This document shows, piece by piece, positions 7,264 through 15,400 of a stretch of 20,813 nucleotides of DNA. The first letter of the stretch is position 1. Every line of letters starts with the position of its first letter. Under the pieces are notes generated by a model that saw only the letters and a program-made list of their open reading frames with translations, was not told where the DNA came from and made no database searches. The stretch is from an uncultured Faecalibacterium sp. (GTDB taxonomy: Bacteria; Bacillota; Clostridia; Oscillospirales; Ruminococcaceae): NCBI GenBank assembly GCA_900539945.1, contig UQDV01000040.1:1-20813 (forward strand), given 5' to 3'. A program made the translations under genes and the position numbers.

Positions 7264-8255
7264 GTGAACAGAAAACGCTGGTTGAAGTCCAGCACCTGCA
7301 GCAGTATTTCCCCGCCGGCGGTGTGGGCAAGAACCGCAAGTATGTTCAGGCCGTGGATGACGTGAGCTTTGCCATCCGCAAGGGCGAGACCCTGGGTCTG
7401 GTGGGCGAGTCCGGCTGTGGCAAGACCACCACCGGCCGCACCCTGCTGCGCCTGTACGAGCCCACCGGCGGCAAGATCTACTATGACGGCAACCTGCTGT
7501 TTGATAAGGAAAAGAAGATCGCCGTGGATATGCTGCCCTACCGCCGCCGGATGCAGATCGTGTTCCAGGACCCCTACGCAAGCCTGGACCCCCGCATGAC
7601 CATCGGTGACATCGTGGGTGAAGGCATCGACATCCATCACCTGGCCGAGAACGAAAAGGATCGTCACGACAAGATCATCGCCCTGCTGGAGCGCGTGGGC
7701 CTGAACAGCGAGCACGCAAACCGCTACTGCCACGAGTTCTCCGGCGGCCAGCGTCAGCGCGTGGGCATTGCCCGTGCACTGGCTGTGAACCCCGAGTTCA
7801 TCGTCTGTGACGAGCCGGTCTCCGCACTGGACGTGTCCATTCAGGCACAGGTCGTGAACATGTTCGAGGACCTGCAGCAGGAAATGGGCCTGACCTACCT
7901 GTTCATCGCCCATGACCTGAGCGTGGTCAAGCACATCTCCAACCGCATCGGCGTCATGTACCTGGGCAAGCTGGTGGAGCTGGCCGACAGCTTTGAGCTG
8001 ATCGCCCACAGCATCCACCCCTACACCCGCAGCCTGATCTCTGCCATCCCGGTGGCAGACCCCATCACGGCACGCCAGTCCAAGCGTATCGTGCTGCAGG
8101 GCGATGTGCCCAGCCCCCTGAACCCGCCGTCCGGCTGCCGCTTCCGCACCCGCTGCCCCTACGCAGACGAGCGGTGCGCCGCCGAGGTGCCGGAGTTCAA
8201 GGAAGTGACCAGCGGCCACTGGGCAGCCTGCCACCATCTGGACAAGGTGAAGTAA
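7260..8255 (+). CDS. oppF: Oligopeptide/dipeptide ABC transporter ATPase OppF
   Basis: The partner ATPase of OppD, 331 residues. Intact motifs are Walker A GESGCGKT (49-56), Q-loop Gln103, signature FSGGQRQR (160-167), Walker B FIVCDEP (180-186) and His218. The C-terminal domain again shows the three-cysteine pattern [15 protein letters not shown] (Cys293, Cys299, Cys306). The sequence before it, [15 protein letters not shown], is typical of OppF/DppF. The start overlaps the oppD stop. After the stop there is a 7-bp hairpin (8275-8281 with 8289-8295) without a T tract; it is more likely an mRNA 3' stabiliser or processing hairpin than a terminator, so some read-through into oppA is possible. 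Confidence 0.97.
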   Translation: MSEQKTLVEVQHLQQYFPAGGVGKNRKYVQAVDDVSFAIRKGETLGLVGESGCGKTTTGRTLLRLYEPTGGKIYYDGNLLFDKEKKIAVDMLPYRRRMQIVFQDPYASLDPRMTIGDIVGEGIDIHHLAENEKDRHDKIIALLERVGLNSEHANRYCHEFSGGQRQRVGIARALAVNPEFIVCDEPVSALDVSIQAQVVNMFEDLQQEMGLTYLFIAHDLSVVKHISNRIGVMYLGKLVELADSFELIAHSIHPYTRSLISAIPVADPITARQSKRIVLQGDVPSPLNPPSGCRFRTRCPYADERCAAEVPEFKEVTSGHWAACHHLDKVK

Positions 8256-8308
8256 AAACACTTCATTCTCCTGAAAGATGAACACATCTCATCTTCCGGC
8301 TGAAATAT

Positions 8309-8349
8309 TGTAACGAAATGGTTACAGACACCCGTTGGGACTTGTAACC
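8309..8349 (+). promoter_or_regulatory. Candidate operator: three TGTAAC half-sites
   Basis: TGTAAC at 8309-8314 and its inverse GTTACA at 8321-8326 form a 6-6-6 inverted repeat. A third copy, TGTAACC at 8343-8349, overlaps the -35 of the oppA promoter. The second and third copies share eight bases (TGTAACCA in the same sense). Spacing and overlap with the -35 suggest a repressor site, but the regulator is unknown to me. Confidence 0.5.
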
Positions 8350-8370
8350 AAAGCGCGAACGCATTATACT
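8342..8370 (+). promoter_or_regulatory. Promoter of oppA
   Basis: TTGTAA (8342-8347) and TATACT (8365-8370) are 17 bases apart. The transcript would start near 8377 and carry a leader of about 110 bases. TCCGGAG (8382-8388) can pair with CTCCGGA (8413-8419) in that leader. This promoter lets the binding protein be made in excess of the transporter. Confidence 0.8.
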
Positions 8371-8486
8371 ATTCGTGTTCCTCCGGAGGACAGGCTGTTT
8401 TGGCAGACCGTGCTCCGGATCGAATATAGAGGAGGCTGGGGGAACCTGGCACACTCAATTTGATTTTAAGGGAAGGGATATTTACT

Positions 8487-10199
8487 ATGAAACGCATTTC
8501 TCGTCGTAATTTCCTCAAGGTCGCTGGTGTCAGCGCCGCTGCTCTGGGCCTGGCAGCCTGCGGCGGCAGCAAGTCCGGTTCTACCGCAACCTCTGGTTCT
8601 ACTGCCGGTTCTACCGCTGGCGGCGTCAACACCGCTGGCTTCACCGTCCAGTATGGTTCTAACCCCGAGACTCTGGACCCCGCTCTGAACAGCGCAATTG
8701 ATGGCGCTAACACCATCATCACCATCTTTGAGCCCCTGCTGCTGATCAACGAGAACAACGAGGTCGTCGGCGGCCAGGCTGAGAGCTGGGAAACCAGCGA
8801 GGACGGCCTGACCTGGACCTTCACCATGCGTGACGGCCTGAAGTGGAGCGACGGCACCGACCTGAACGCCAAGGACTTCGAGTACAGCTTCAAGCGTATG
8901 GTTGACCCCAATACCGCTGCTCCCTATGCAGAGACCTGCCTGGGCATGATCGACGGCTTTGAAGAAGCTGCCGGCTTCCCCGATGCAGACGGCAACCCCA
9001 CCGCGGAGCCCAACCCCGATGCTCTGAACGTGAAGGCAAGCGATGACGGCAAGACCCTGACCATCGTGCTGTCCTACCCCTGCTCTTACTTTGACAAGAT
9101 GGCTGCCTTTGCAACCATGAGCCCTGTCCAGCAGGCAACTGTTGAGGCCAACGGCGATGCATGGTGCACCTCTCCCGACACCTTCGTGTCCAACGGCCCC
9201 TACATGATCACCGACTGGACCCCGTCCGAGCGCATCGTGCTGACCAAGAACCCCAACTACGTTGGCGGCTGGGACAGCTCCAAGATCGTCTCTGACACCA
9301 TCACCCTGCTGCTGCTGGAGGACTCTTCTGCTTCCTATGCAGCTTACAACAGCGGTGAGGCTGTCCTGGTCAAGGACGTGCCCACCGATGAGATCCCCAG
9401 CCTGACCAAGGCAGAGGACGGCGGCGACTTCTATGTTGACACCATCCTGGGCACCTACTACGTCAGCCTGAACCTGCAGCGTGATGCCTTCAAGGATGCC
9501 AAGGTCCGCAAGGCTCTGAGCCTGGCCATCGACCGTGACTACGTTGCCAACACCATCATGCAGGGCACCTACTCCGCCGCCGACAGCATCGTTGGCCCTG
9601 GCATCGTGGACGAGAGCGGTTACTTCCACGACAACGGCAATGCTCCCTACATCTCTGCCGACTACGAGGCAAACCTGGCCGAGGCTAAGAAGCTGCTGGA
9701 AGAGGCTGGCTACCCCAATGGCGAGGGCTACCCCACCATTGAGTACAGCACCAACGACGCTGGCTACCATGTGCCTCTGGCAGAGTACCTGCAGCAGGCT
9801 TGGGGCGATCTGGGCATCACCCTGACCATCAACAAGATGGAGTGGTCCTCCTTCACCCCCGCTCGCCGTGCAGGCGAGTACGACGTTGCCCGTAACGGCT
9901 GGGTCATGGACTACAACGATCCCTCCAACATGCTGGATCTGTTCTGCTCCGGCAACGGCAACAACGATGGCAAGTACTCCAACCCCGACTTCGATGCTGC
10001 CATTGATGCTTCCCGCGTTGCTGATTCTGCTGAGCACTTTGCACAGCTGCACAAGGCTGAGGACATCCTCATGGAGGATATGGGCTGCCTGCCGATCGCT
10101 TACTACAACGACTACTGGCTGCAGAGCTCTTCTCTGAAGGGCACCTGGCACAGCCCCTACGGCTACTGGTACCTGCAGTACGGCTACCTCGAGGGCTAA
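8487..10199 (+). CDS. oppA: Peptide-binding lipoprotein OppA (solute-binding family 5)
   Basis: The extracellular receptor that captures peptides and hands them to OppBCDF, 570 residues, in the SBP_bac_5 family. The N-terminus holds SRRNFLK (residues 5-11), a hydrophobic stretch and the lipobox LAAC with Cys25 as the lipid anchor. A Gly/Ser/Thr-rich spacer (26-50) follows. Family marks are TVQYGSNPETLDPALNSA, FEPLLLINENNEVVGGQAESWETSEDGLTWTFTMRDGLKWSDG, and later LRKALSLAIDRDYV-like (VRKALSLAIDRDYVANTIMQG) and YDVARNGWVMDYNDPSNMLDLF. AAGGGAAGGG ends ten bases before the ATG at 8487; an upstream TTG would break the signal peptide. Codon use is rich in GCT and GTT, unlike the GCC-heavy opp genes, as expected for a highly expressed protein. 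Peptide length preference cannot be read from sequence. Confidence 0.96.
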   Translation: MKRISRRNFLKVAGVSAAALGLAACGGSKSGSTATSGSTAGSTAGGVNTAGFTVQYGSNPETLDPALNSAIDGANTIITIFEPLLLINENNEVVGGQAESWETSEDGLTWTFTMRDGLKWSDGTDLNAKDFEYSFKRMVDPNTAAPYAETCLGMIDGFEEAAGFPDADGNPTAEPNPDALNVKASDDGKTLTIVLSYPCSYFDKMAAFATMSPVQQATVEANGDAWCTSPDTFVSNGPYMITDWTPSERIVLTKNPNYVGGWDSSKIVSDTITLLLLEDSSASYAAYNSGEAVLVKDVPTDEIPSLTKAEDGGDFYVDTILGTYYVSLNLQRDAFKDAKVRKALSLAIDRDYVANTIMQGTYSAADSIVGPGIVDESGYFHDNGNAPYISADYEANLAEAKKLLEEAGYPNGEGYPTIEYSTNDAGYHVPLAEYLQQAWGDLGITLTINKMEWSSFTPARRAGEYDVARNGWVMDYNDPSNMLDLFCSGNGNNDGKYSNPDFDAAIDASRVADSAEHFAQLHKAEDILMEDMGCLPIAYYNDYWLQSSSLKGTWHSPYGYWYLQYGYLEG

Positions 10200-10244
10200 T
10201 CGCCCCGGTGCGGCGTACAGCGTGAGCTGAACCGTAAATCACAG

Positions 10245-10285
10245 GCACCCCGCTTACCGGAAACGGCAGGCGGGGTGCTTTTTTT
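10245..10285 (+). terminator. Intrinsic terminator after oppA
   Basis: GCACCCCGC (10245-10253) pairs with GCGGGGTGC (10270-10278), with an inner CCG-GAAA-CGG hairpin, followed by seven T. It closes the opp gene cluster. Confidence 0.92.
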
Positions 10286-10309
10286 GTGAAGTACCGAAAA
10301 ACGGATATC

Positions 10310-10338
10310 TTGCGCGGCCAGACGGGCTATGATACAAT
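10310..10338 (+). promoter_or_regulatory. Promoter of the PASTA pseudokinase gene
   Basis: TTGCGC (10310-10315) and TACAAT (10333-10338) are 17 bases apart, with a TG one base before the -10. The start codon follows 36 bases later, behind GGGGAGAG. Confidence 0.72.
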
Positions 10339-10374
10339 AAATAATATATCAGAGCACAAGAAGGGGAGAGAAGA

Positions 10375-12084
10375 ATGGAGCAAAAACGCCTGTGTCCGTA
10401 CTGCATGGAGGAGCTGCCCCCCGCCGCCGACAGCTGTGTGCACTGCGGCAGGGTGTTTGCGGGGCGCAACCCCGCCGGCTGCCTGCCCGTGGGCACGGTG
10501 CTGGCCGGGCGCTACACCGTGGGCGAGATGCGGAGCCTGGACGGGGAGGGCATCCTGTACCGGGGCGTGGAGAACCTGGGCTGCTTCCGGGTGACCATTA
10601 AGGAATATCTGCCGGTGACCCTGTCTGCCGAGCGGGGTGCGGACTGCATCCTGCAGCCCAAGACCGGCAGCGAGGTGCTGTTCAAGACCACCCGCATGGA
10701 CTTTGCCGACCTGTACCGGGCGCTGGAGCGCATCACCCCGGCCACCGGGCTGGAAGCCGTGCTGGACGTGGTGGAGGCCAACAACACCGTGTATGCGGTG
10801 ATGGAGAACCTGGGCGGCACCCCGCTGGACCAGTGGCTGGAAGCGCAGGGCGCGCCGCTGCGCCCGGACAACGCCTGTGCCATGCTGCAGCCGGTGTTTG
10901 AGGGCGTGGCCGCCATGCACAAGATCGGGCTGGTGCACCGGGGCATCTGCCCGGAGAACCTCCGGGTGATGGCCGACGGCCGGTGCCGTCTGGCGGGTTA
11001 CGCCACGGTGGGCCTGCGCACCGCCGGAAGCGGCCTGCGCGAGCAGCTGTACGAGGGGTATTCGGCCCCGGAGCAGTATTCCACCGCCGAGTTTGAGGGC
11101 CGCTACACCGACGAATACGGCCTTGCAGCGGTGTTCTACCGCATGGTGTGCGGGCAGGCCCCGGTGCCGGCCGCCCAGCGCATGGTGTCGGACTCCAACC
11201 CCCGCGCCCGCACCGTGAACAGCGCCGTGCCGGGCTATGTGTCGGACGTGCTGCAGATGGGCCTGCGGCTCAAGCCCATGGAGCGCATCCAGACCGTGCC
11301 GCAGCTGGTGCAGGCGCTCTCCTCCAAAGAGTACACCGAGGAGCTGGGCCGCACCATGAAGCCCGAGACCCCGGTGGGCCAACCGGAAGAAAAGGCCCAT
11401 CTGCTCAGCATCAAGGGCCTGCTGGCGGGCATCCTGATCCTGCTGGCCATTCTGCTGGTGCTCATGGTGTGGACCATGGTGAGCCACAGCCTGCCCTCGG
11501 CGTCATCGGGATCGGTGGAGCCGGAACCGGCCAGCAGCGAGGTGCTGGAGCCCCAGAATCTGGTGCCCAGCTTCATCGGCATGGATTACGCCCAGGTGCA
11601 GAACAACCGGGAGTACACCGGCATGTACCTGTTCTACGTCACCGAGGAGTACAGCGACACCGTCCCGGCCGGGCAGATCATGACCCAGGAACCGGCGGCG
11701 GACACGGTGCTCAAGGCAGGGGAGACCATTCGTCTGGTGGTCAGCAAGGGCCCGCAGAAGGTGGAAATGCCCACCATCATCGGTTTCAGTCAGGACGCCG
11801 CCGTGCAGACGCTGCAGAGCCGCGGGCTGATCGCCAGCTGCTTTATGGTGGTGAACGACGGCTCCTATGCTGCCGGATGCGTAGTGTCGGCCAGTGAACC
11901 GGCGGGCGCACAGGTGGACGTGGGCACGGTGATCACCGTGTATATCGCGGCGGACCCCAGCGTGGAGATCACCACCCCGCCCGAGGAACCGGCAGCCACC
12001 GAACCCACCACGACCCCGGCTGACCCGGAGACCCCCGCAGACGGCGGGGACCCTGCCGCCGACCCGGAGCAGGGGACCAAGTGA
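10375..12084 (+). CDS. Zinc-ribbon, kinase-fold (predicted pseudokinase), PASTA membrane protein
   Basis: A 569-residue protein with five parts. Residues 7-24 are a zinc ribbon, CPYC then CVHC. Residues about 43-320 are a Ser/Thr kinase fold of the clostridial type (VTIKEYLP with Lys76; GYSAPEQY at 229-235; TDEYGLAAVFYRMVCG at 245-260). Residues 345-369 are one membrane helix. Two PASTA domains (about 395-459 and 464-525) would lie outside the cell, followed by a Pro/Thr/Glu tail. PASTA domains bind peptidoglycan fragments in PknB/PrkC/Stk kinases. Here the catalytic loop reads HRGICPEN (188-195), so the HRD aspartate is Gly190, and the DFG metal-binding motif is replaced by AGY (207-209). 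Both essential aspartates are gone, so phosphotransfer is unlikely; nucleotide binding by Lys76 remains possible. It probably acts as a wall-sensing scaffold. A neighbouring PP2C phosphatase, usual for true PrkC, is absent. Confidence 0.88.
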   Translation: MEQKRLCPYCMEELPPAADSCVHCGRVFAGRNPAGCLPVGTVLAGRYTVGEMRSLDGEGILYRGVENLGCFRVTIKEYLPVTLSAERGADCILQPKTGSEVLFKTTRMDFADLYRALERITPATGLEAVLDVVEANNTVYAVMENLGGTPLDQWLEAQGAPLRPDNACAMLQPVFEGVAAMHKIGLVHRGICPENLRVMADGRCRLAGYATVGLRTAGSGLREQLYEGYSAPEQYSTAEFEGRYTDEYGLAAVFYRMVCGQAPVPAAQRMVSDSNPRARTVNSAVPGYVSDVLQMGLRLKPMERIQTVPQLVQALSSKEYTEELGRTMKPETPVGQPEEKAHLLSIKGLLAGILILLAILLVLMVWTMVSHSLPSASSGSVEPEPASSEVLEPQNLVPSFIGMDYAQVQNNREYTGMYLFYVTEEYSDTVPAGQIMTQEPAADTVLKAGETIRLVVSKGPQKVEMPTIIGFSQDAAVQTLQSRGLIASCFMVVNDGSYAAGCVVSASEPAGAQVDVGTVITVYIAADPSVEITTPPEEPAATEPTTTPADPETPADGGDPAADPEQGTK

Positions 12085-12110
12085 GCACGGAAGGATCGTT
12101 TTAAATCTGC

Positions 12111-12149
12111 AAATCCGGCAGGGCTGCGGCCTTGCCGGGTTTGTTTTTT
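12111..12149 (+). terminator. Intrinsic terminator after the PASTA gene
   Basis: AAATCCGGCA (12111-12120) pairs with TGCCGGGTTT (12133-12142), including one T-G wobble, followed by GTTTTTT. The next 120 bases before the gltB promoter contain two GC-rich inverted repeats (12162-12177 and 12191-12218) and no supported gene. Confidence 0.85.
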
Positions 12150-12271
12150 GCCGGAGGGGAGCGCCGTTGCTGCGGCGGTTTTGGTTGTATGCCGCGCACA
12201 GCTGCGGGGGTTCGCGGCGTTTCGCACAAGAAGCGGTGCAAAGCGGCTGTTATATTTGGCGCAGCTGTCAC

Positions 12272-12299
12272 TTGAACATTTTTCAGTGCAGGGTATAAT
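12272..12299 (+). promoter_or_regulatory. Promoter of gltBD
   Basis: TTGAAC (12272-12277) and a perfect TATAAT (12294-12299) are 16 bases apart. Transcription should start near 12306, placing the alternative-hairpin leader at the very 5' end of the mRNA. Confidence 0.85.
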
Positions 12300-12305
12300 A
12301 AAGCT

Positions 12306-12360
12306 ATCGGAACAAAGGCGTTCCGCAGGGGCATCGTCTGCCCTTGCGGGGCGCTTTTTT
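12306..12360 (+). promoter_or_regulatory. Attenuator leader of gltBD with mutually exclusive hairpins (candidate ANTAR target)
   Basis: Fold A is an intrinsic terminator: 12318-12333 pairs with 12339-12354 over 16 continuous pairs (three are G-U), closing on TCGTC, followed by six T; three A at 12314-12316 can add A-U pairs. Fold B is a hairpin CGGAAC (12308-12313) / GTTCCG (12320-12325) around the hexaloop AAAGGC, then the upper stem CAGGGGCA/TGCCCTTG. Bases 12314-12325 are needed by both folds, so fold B destroys the base of the terminator. Known ANTAR antitermination leaders have two small hairpins with six-base loops carrying A at position 1 and G at position 4. AAAGGC fits. The second loop can be read as a 7-base loop ATCGTCT (A1, G4) or a 5-base loop, so it does not fit fully. 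ANTAR control of nitrogen genes in clostridia is known; its use here is inference. Confidence 0.7.
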
Positions 12361-12432
12361 CGTTTTCCGGGGTGCGGAGGGTGCCGCGCCCGGCAGAGCA
12401 CAATCTGGAGTGTCAAAAGGATGGGAAAGACT

Positions 12433-15400
12433 ATGCAAAACTTTACAGAGCAAACGCACACCCTTGGCCTGTACGATCCACAGTTTGAGCACGATGCCTG
12501 CGGCATCGGCGCTGTGGTGGACATCAAGGGCCGCAAGAGCCACCAGACCGTGGACGACGCTTTGCGCATCGTGGAGCGGCTGGAGCACCGCGCCGGGAAG
12601 GACGCCGAGGGCAAGACCGGTGACGGCGTGGGCATTCTGCTGCAGATCAGCCATAAATTTTTCTCCAAGGTGGCCGATGAACGCAACATCCGCCTTGGCA
12701 ACGAGCGGGAATACGGCGTGGGCATGTTCTTCTTCCCCCAGAACGAGCACATGCGCGCCCAGGCCATGAAGCTGTTCGAGGTGGTCACCCGCAAGGAGGG
12801 GCTGGAGTTCCTGGCCTGGCGCAAGGTGCCCGTGGACCCGGACGCCGTGGGCCAGAAAGCCCGCGACTGCATGCCCTCCATCTGGCAGTGCTTCATCAAA
12901 AAGCCCGCCAAGGTGAGCAAAGGCATCGACTTTGACCGCAAACTGTATGTGGTGCGCCGCGTGTTCGAGCAGGCCAGCAACGGAACCTATGTGCCCAGCC
13001 TGTCCAGCCGCACCATCGTCTACAAGGGCATGTTCCTGGTGCACGACCTGCGCCGGTTCTACGCCGACCTGCAGGACCCCGACTACGAGTCCGCCATCGG
13101 CATGGTGCACAGCCGCTTCTCCACCAACACCAACCCCAGCTGGATGCGTGCACACCCCAACCGGTTCATCCTGCACAACGGCGAGATCAACACCATCAAG
13201 GGCAACACGGACGCCATGCTGGCCCGGGAGGAGAGCATCTCCAGCCCCATCCTGCAGGACGACATGAACAAGATCCTGCCCATCATCAACACCTCCGGCT
13301 CGGACTCCGCCATGCTGGACAACGCGCTGGAATTCATGGTGATGAACGGCATGGACCTGCCCCTGGCCGTGATGATCACCATCCCGGAGCCGTGGGAGAA
13401 CAACAAGAACATCAGCCCCAAAAAGCGGGACTTCTACCAGTATTACGCCACCATGCTGGAGCCGTGGGACGGCCCCGCCGCCATCCTCTTCTCGGACGGC
13501 GACGTCATGGGCGCGGTGCTGGACCGCAACGGCCTGCGCCCCAGCCGCTACTACATCACCAAGGACGGCCGCATGATCCTGTCCTCCGAGGTGGGCGTGC
13601 TGGAATGCGACCCGGAGAACATCCTGGTCAAGGACCGTCTGCGCCCCGGCAAAATGCTGCTGGTGGACACCGTCAAGGGCGAAGTGGTGGATGACGAGAA
13701 GCTGAAAGAGTTCTACGCCAGCCGCGAGCCCTACGGCGAATGGATCGACCGCAATCTGGTGGAGCTGGCCAAGCTGCGCATCCCCAACGTGAAGGTGGAG
13801 GGCTACACCGGCGACCAGCTCACCCGCCTGCAGAAGGTGTTCGGCTACAAGTACGAGGACGTGAACACCCTCATCCTGTCCATGGCCCGCACCGGCGCGG
13901 AGCCTTCCGGTGCCATGGGCACCGATACCCCGCTGGCCGTGCTCAGCAGCCAGCACCCGCCGCTGTTCAGCTACTTCAAGCAGCGGTTCGCCCAGGTCAC
14001 CAACCCGCCCATCGACGCCATCCGCGAAAAGGTGGTCACCTCCACCAGCGTGTACATCGGTGCCCACGGCAACCTGCTGGAGGACAAGCCCGAGAACTGC
14101 AAGGTGCTCAAGGTGCACAACCCCATCCTGACCAGCACCGACCTGCTCAAGATCCGGTACATGAACGTGCCGGGCTTCAAGGTGGCCACGGTGTCCATCA
14201 ACTACTACAAGAACACCAGCCTGGAAAAGGCCATCGACCGGGTGTTCCTGGAAGTGGACCGCGCCTATAAGGACGGTGCCAACATCATCATCCTGTCCGA
14301 CCGCGACGTGGACGAGTACCATGTCACCATCCCCAGCCTGCTGGCCGTGTCGGCGGTGTCCCAGTACCTCATCCGCACCAAGAAGAGCACCGCGCTGGCC
14401 CTCATTCTGGAGAGCGCCGAGCCCCGGGAGGTGCATCACTTTGCCACCCTGCTGGGCTACGGTGCCTGCGCCGTCAACCCCTATCTGGCCCATGAGACCA
14501 TCGGCCAGCTCATCGACGAAGGCCTGCTGGACAAGGACTACTATGCCGCCGTGGAGGACTACAACAACGCCATCCTCAACGGCATCGTGAAGATCGCCTC
14601 CAAGATGGGCATCTCCACCATCCAGAGCTACCAGAGCAGCCAGATCTTTGAGGCCGTGGGCATCTCGCAGGAGGTCATCGACAAATACTTTACCGGCACC
14701 GTGAGCCGGGTGGGCGGCATCACTTTGGCCGACATCCAGGCCGACGTGGAGGCCACCCACAACGCCGCCTTTGACCCGCTGGGTCTGGACATCAACATGG
14801 AGCTGGCCGACGGCGGTGCCCACAAGTTCCGCAGCGGCAAGGAAGAGCACCTGTTCAACCCCCAGACCATCCACCTGTTCCAGAAAGCCTGCTGGACCAA
14901 CGACTACGGTGCCTTCAAGCAGTTCACCCACACCGTGGACAACATGGGCAAGGACGGGGTCCACCTGCGCAGCCTGCTGGACTTCAACTTTGACCCGGAC
15001 GGCGGCATCCCGCTGGAGGAGGTGGAGCCGGTGTCCTCCATCGTCAAGCGCTTCAAGGGGGCCGCCATGAGCTACGGTGCCCTGAGCAGCGAAGCCCACG
15101 AGACCATTGCACTGGCCCTGAACCGTCTGGGCGGCCGCAGCAACACCGGCGAGGGCGGCGAGCCGGAGGACCGCTACCACAGCGAGAGCAATTCCAAGAT
15201 CAAGCAGGTGGCTTCCGCCCGCTTCGGCGTCACCAGCAAGTATCTGGTGTCCGCAGAAGAGATCCAGATCAAGCTGGCACAGGGCGCAAAGCCCGGCGAG
15301 GGCGGCAACCTGCCCGGTGCCAAGGTGTACCCGTGGATCGCCAAGACCCGCCACAGCACCACCGGCGTGGGCCTCATCTCGCCCCCGCCCCACCACGACA

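Noticed and set aside
8275..8295. Terminator after oppF
   Set aside because: A 7-bp hairpin exists but no T tract follows on the plus strand, so it was described only as a possible 3' stabilising hairpin.
12148..12432. N-terminal extension of gltB of about 95 residues
   Set aside because: It spans the gltB promoter and attenuator. The class II glutaminase needs only a short propeptide, and the extension has no conserved sequence.
12306..12432. Glutamine riboswitch (glnA or downstream-peptide type) or T-box in the gltB leader
   Set aside because: The leader before the terminator is only about 55 bases, too short for these, and their conserved cores (for example the T-box GGTGG element) are absent.
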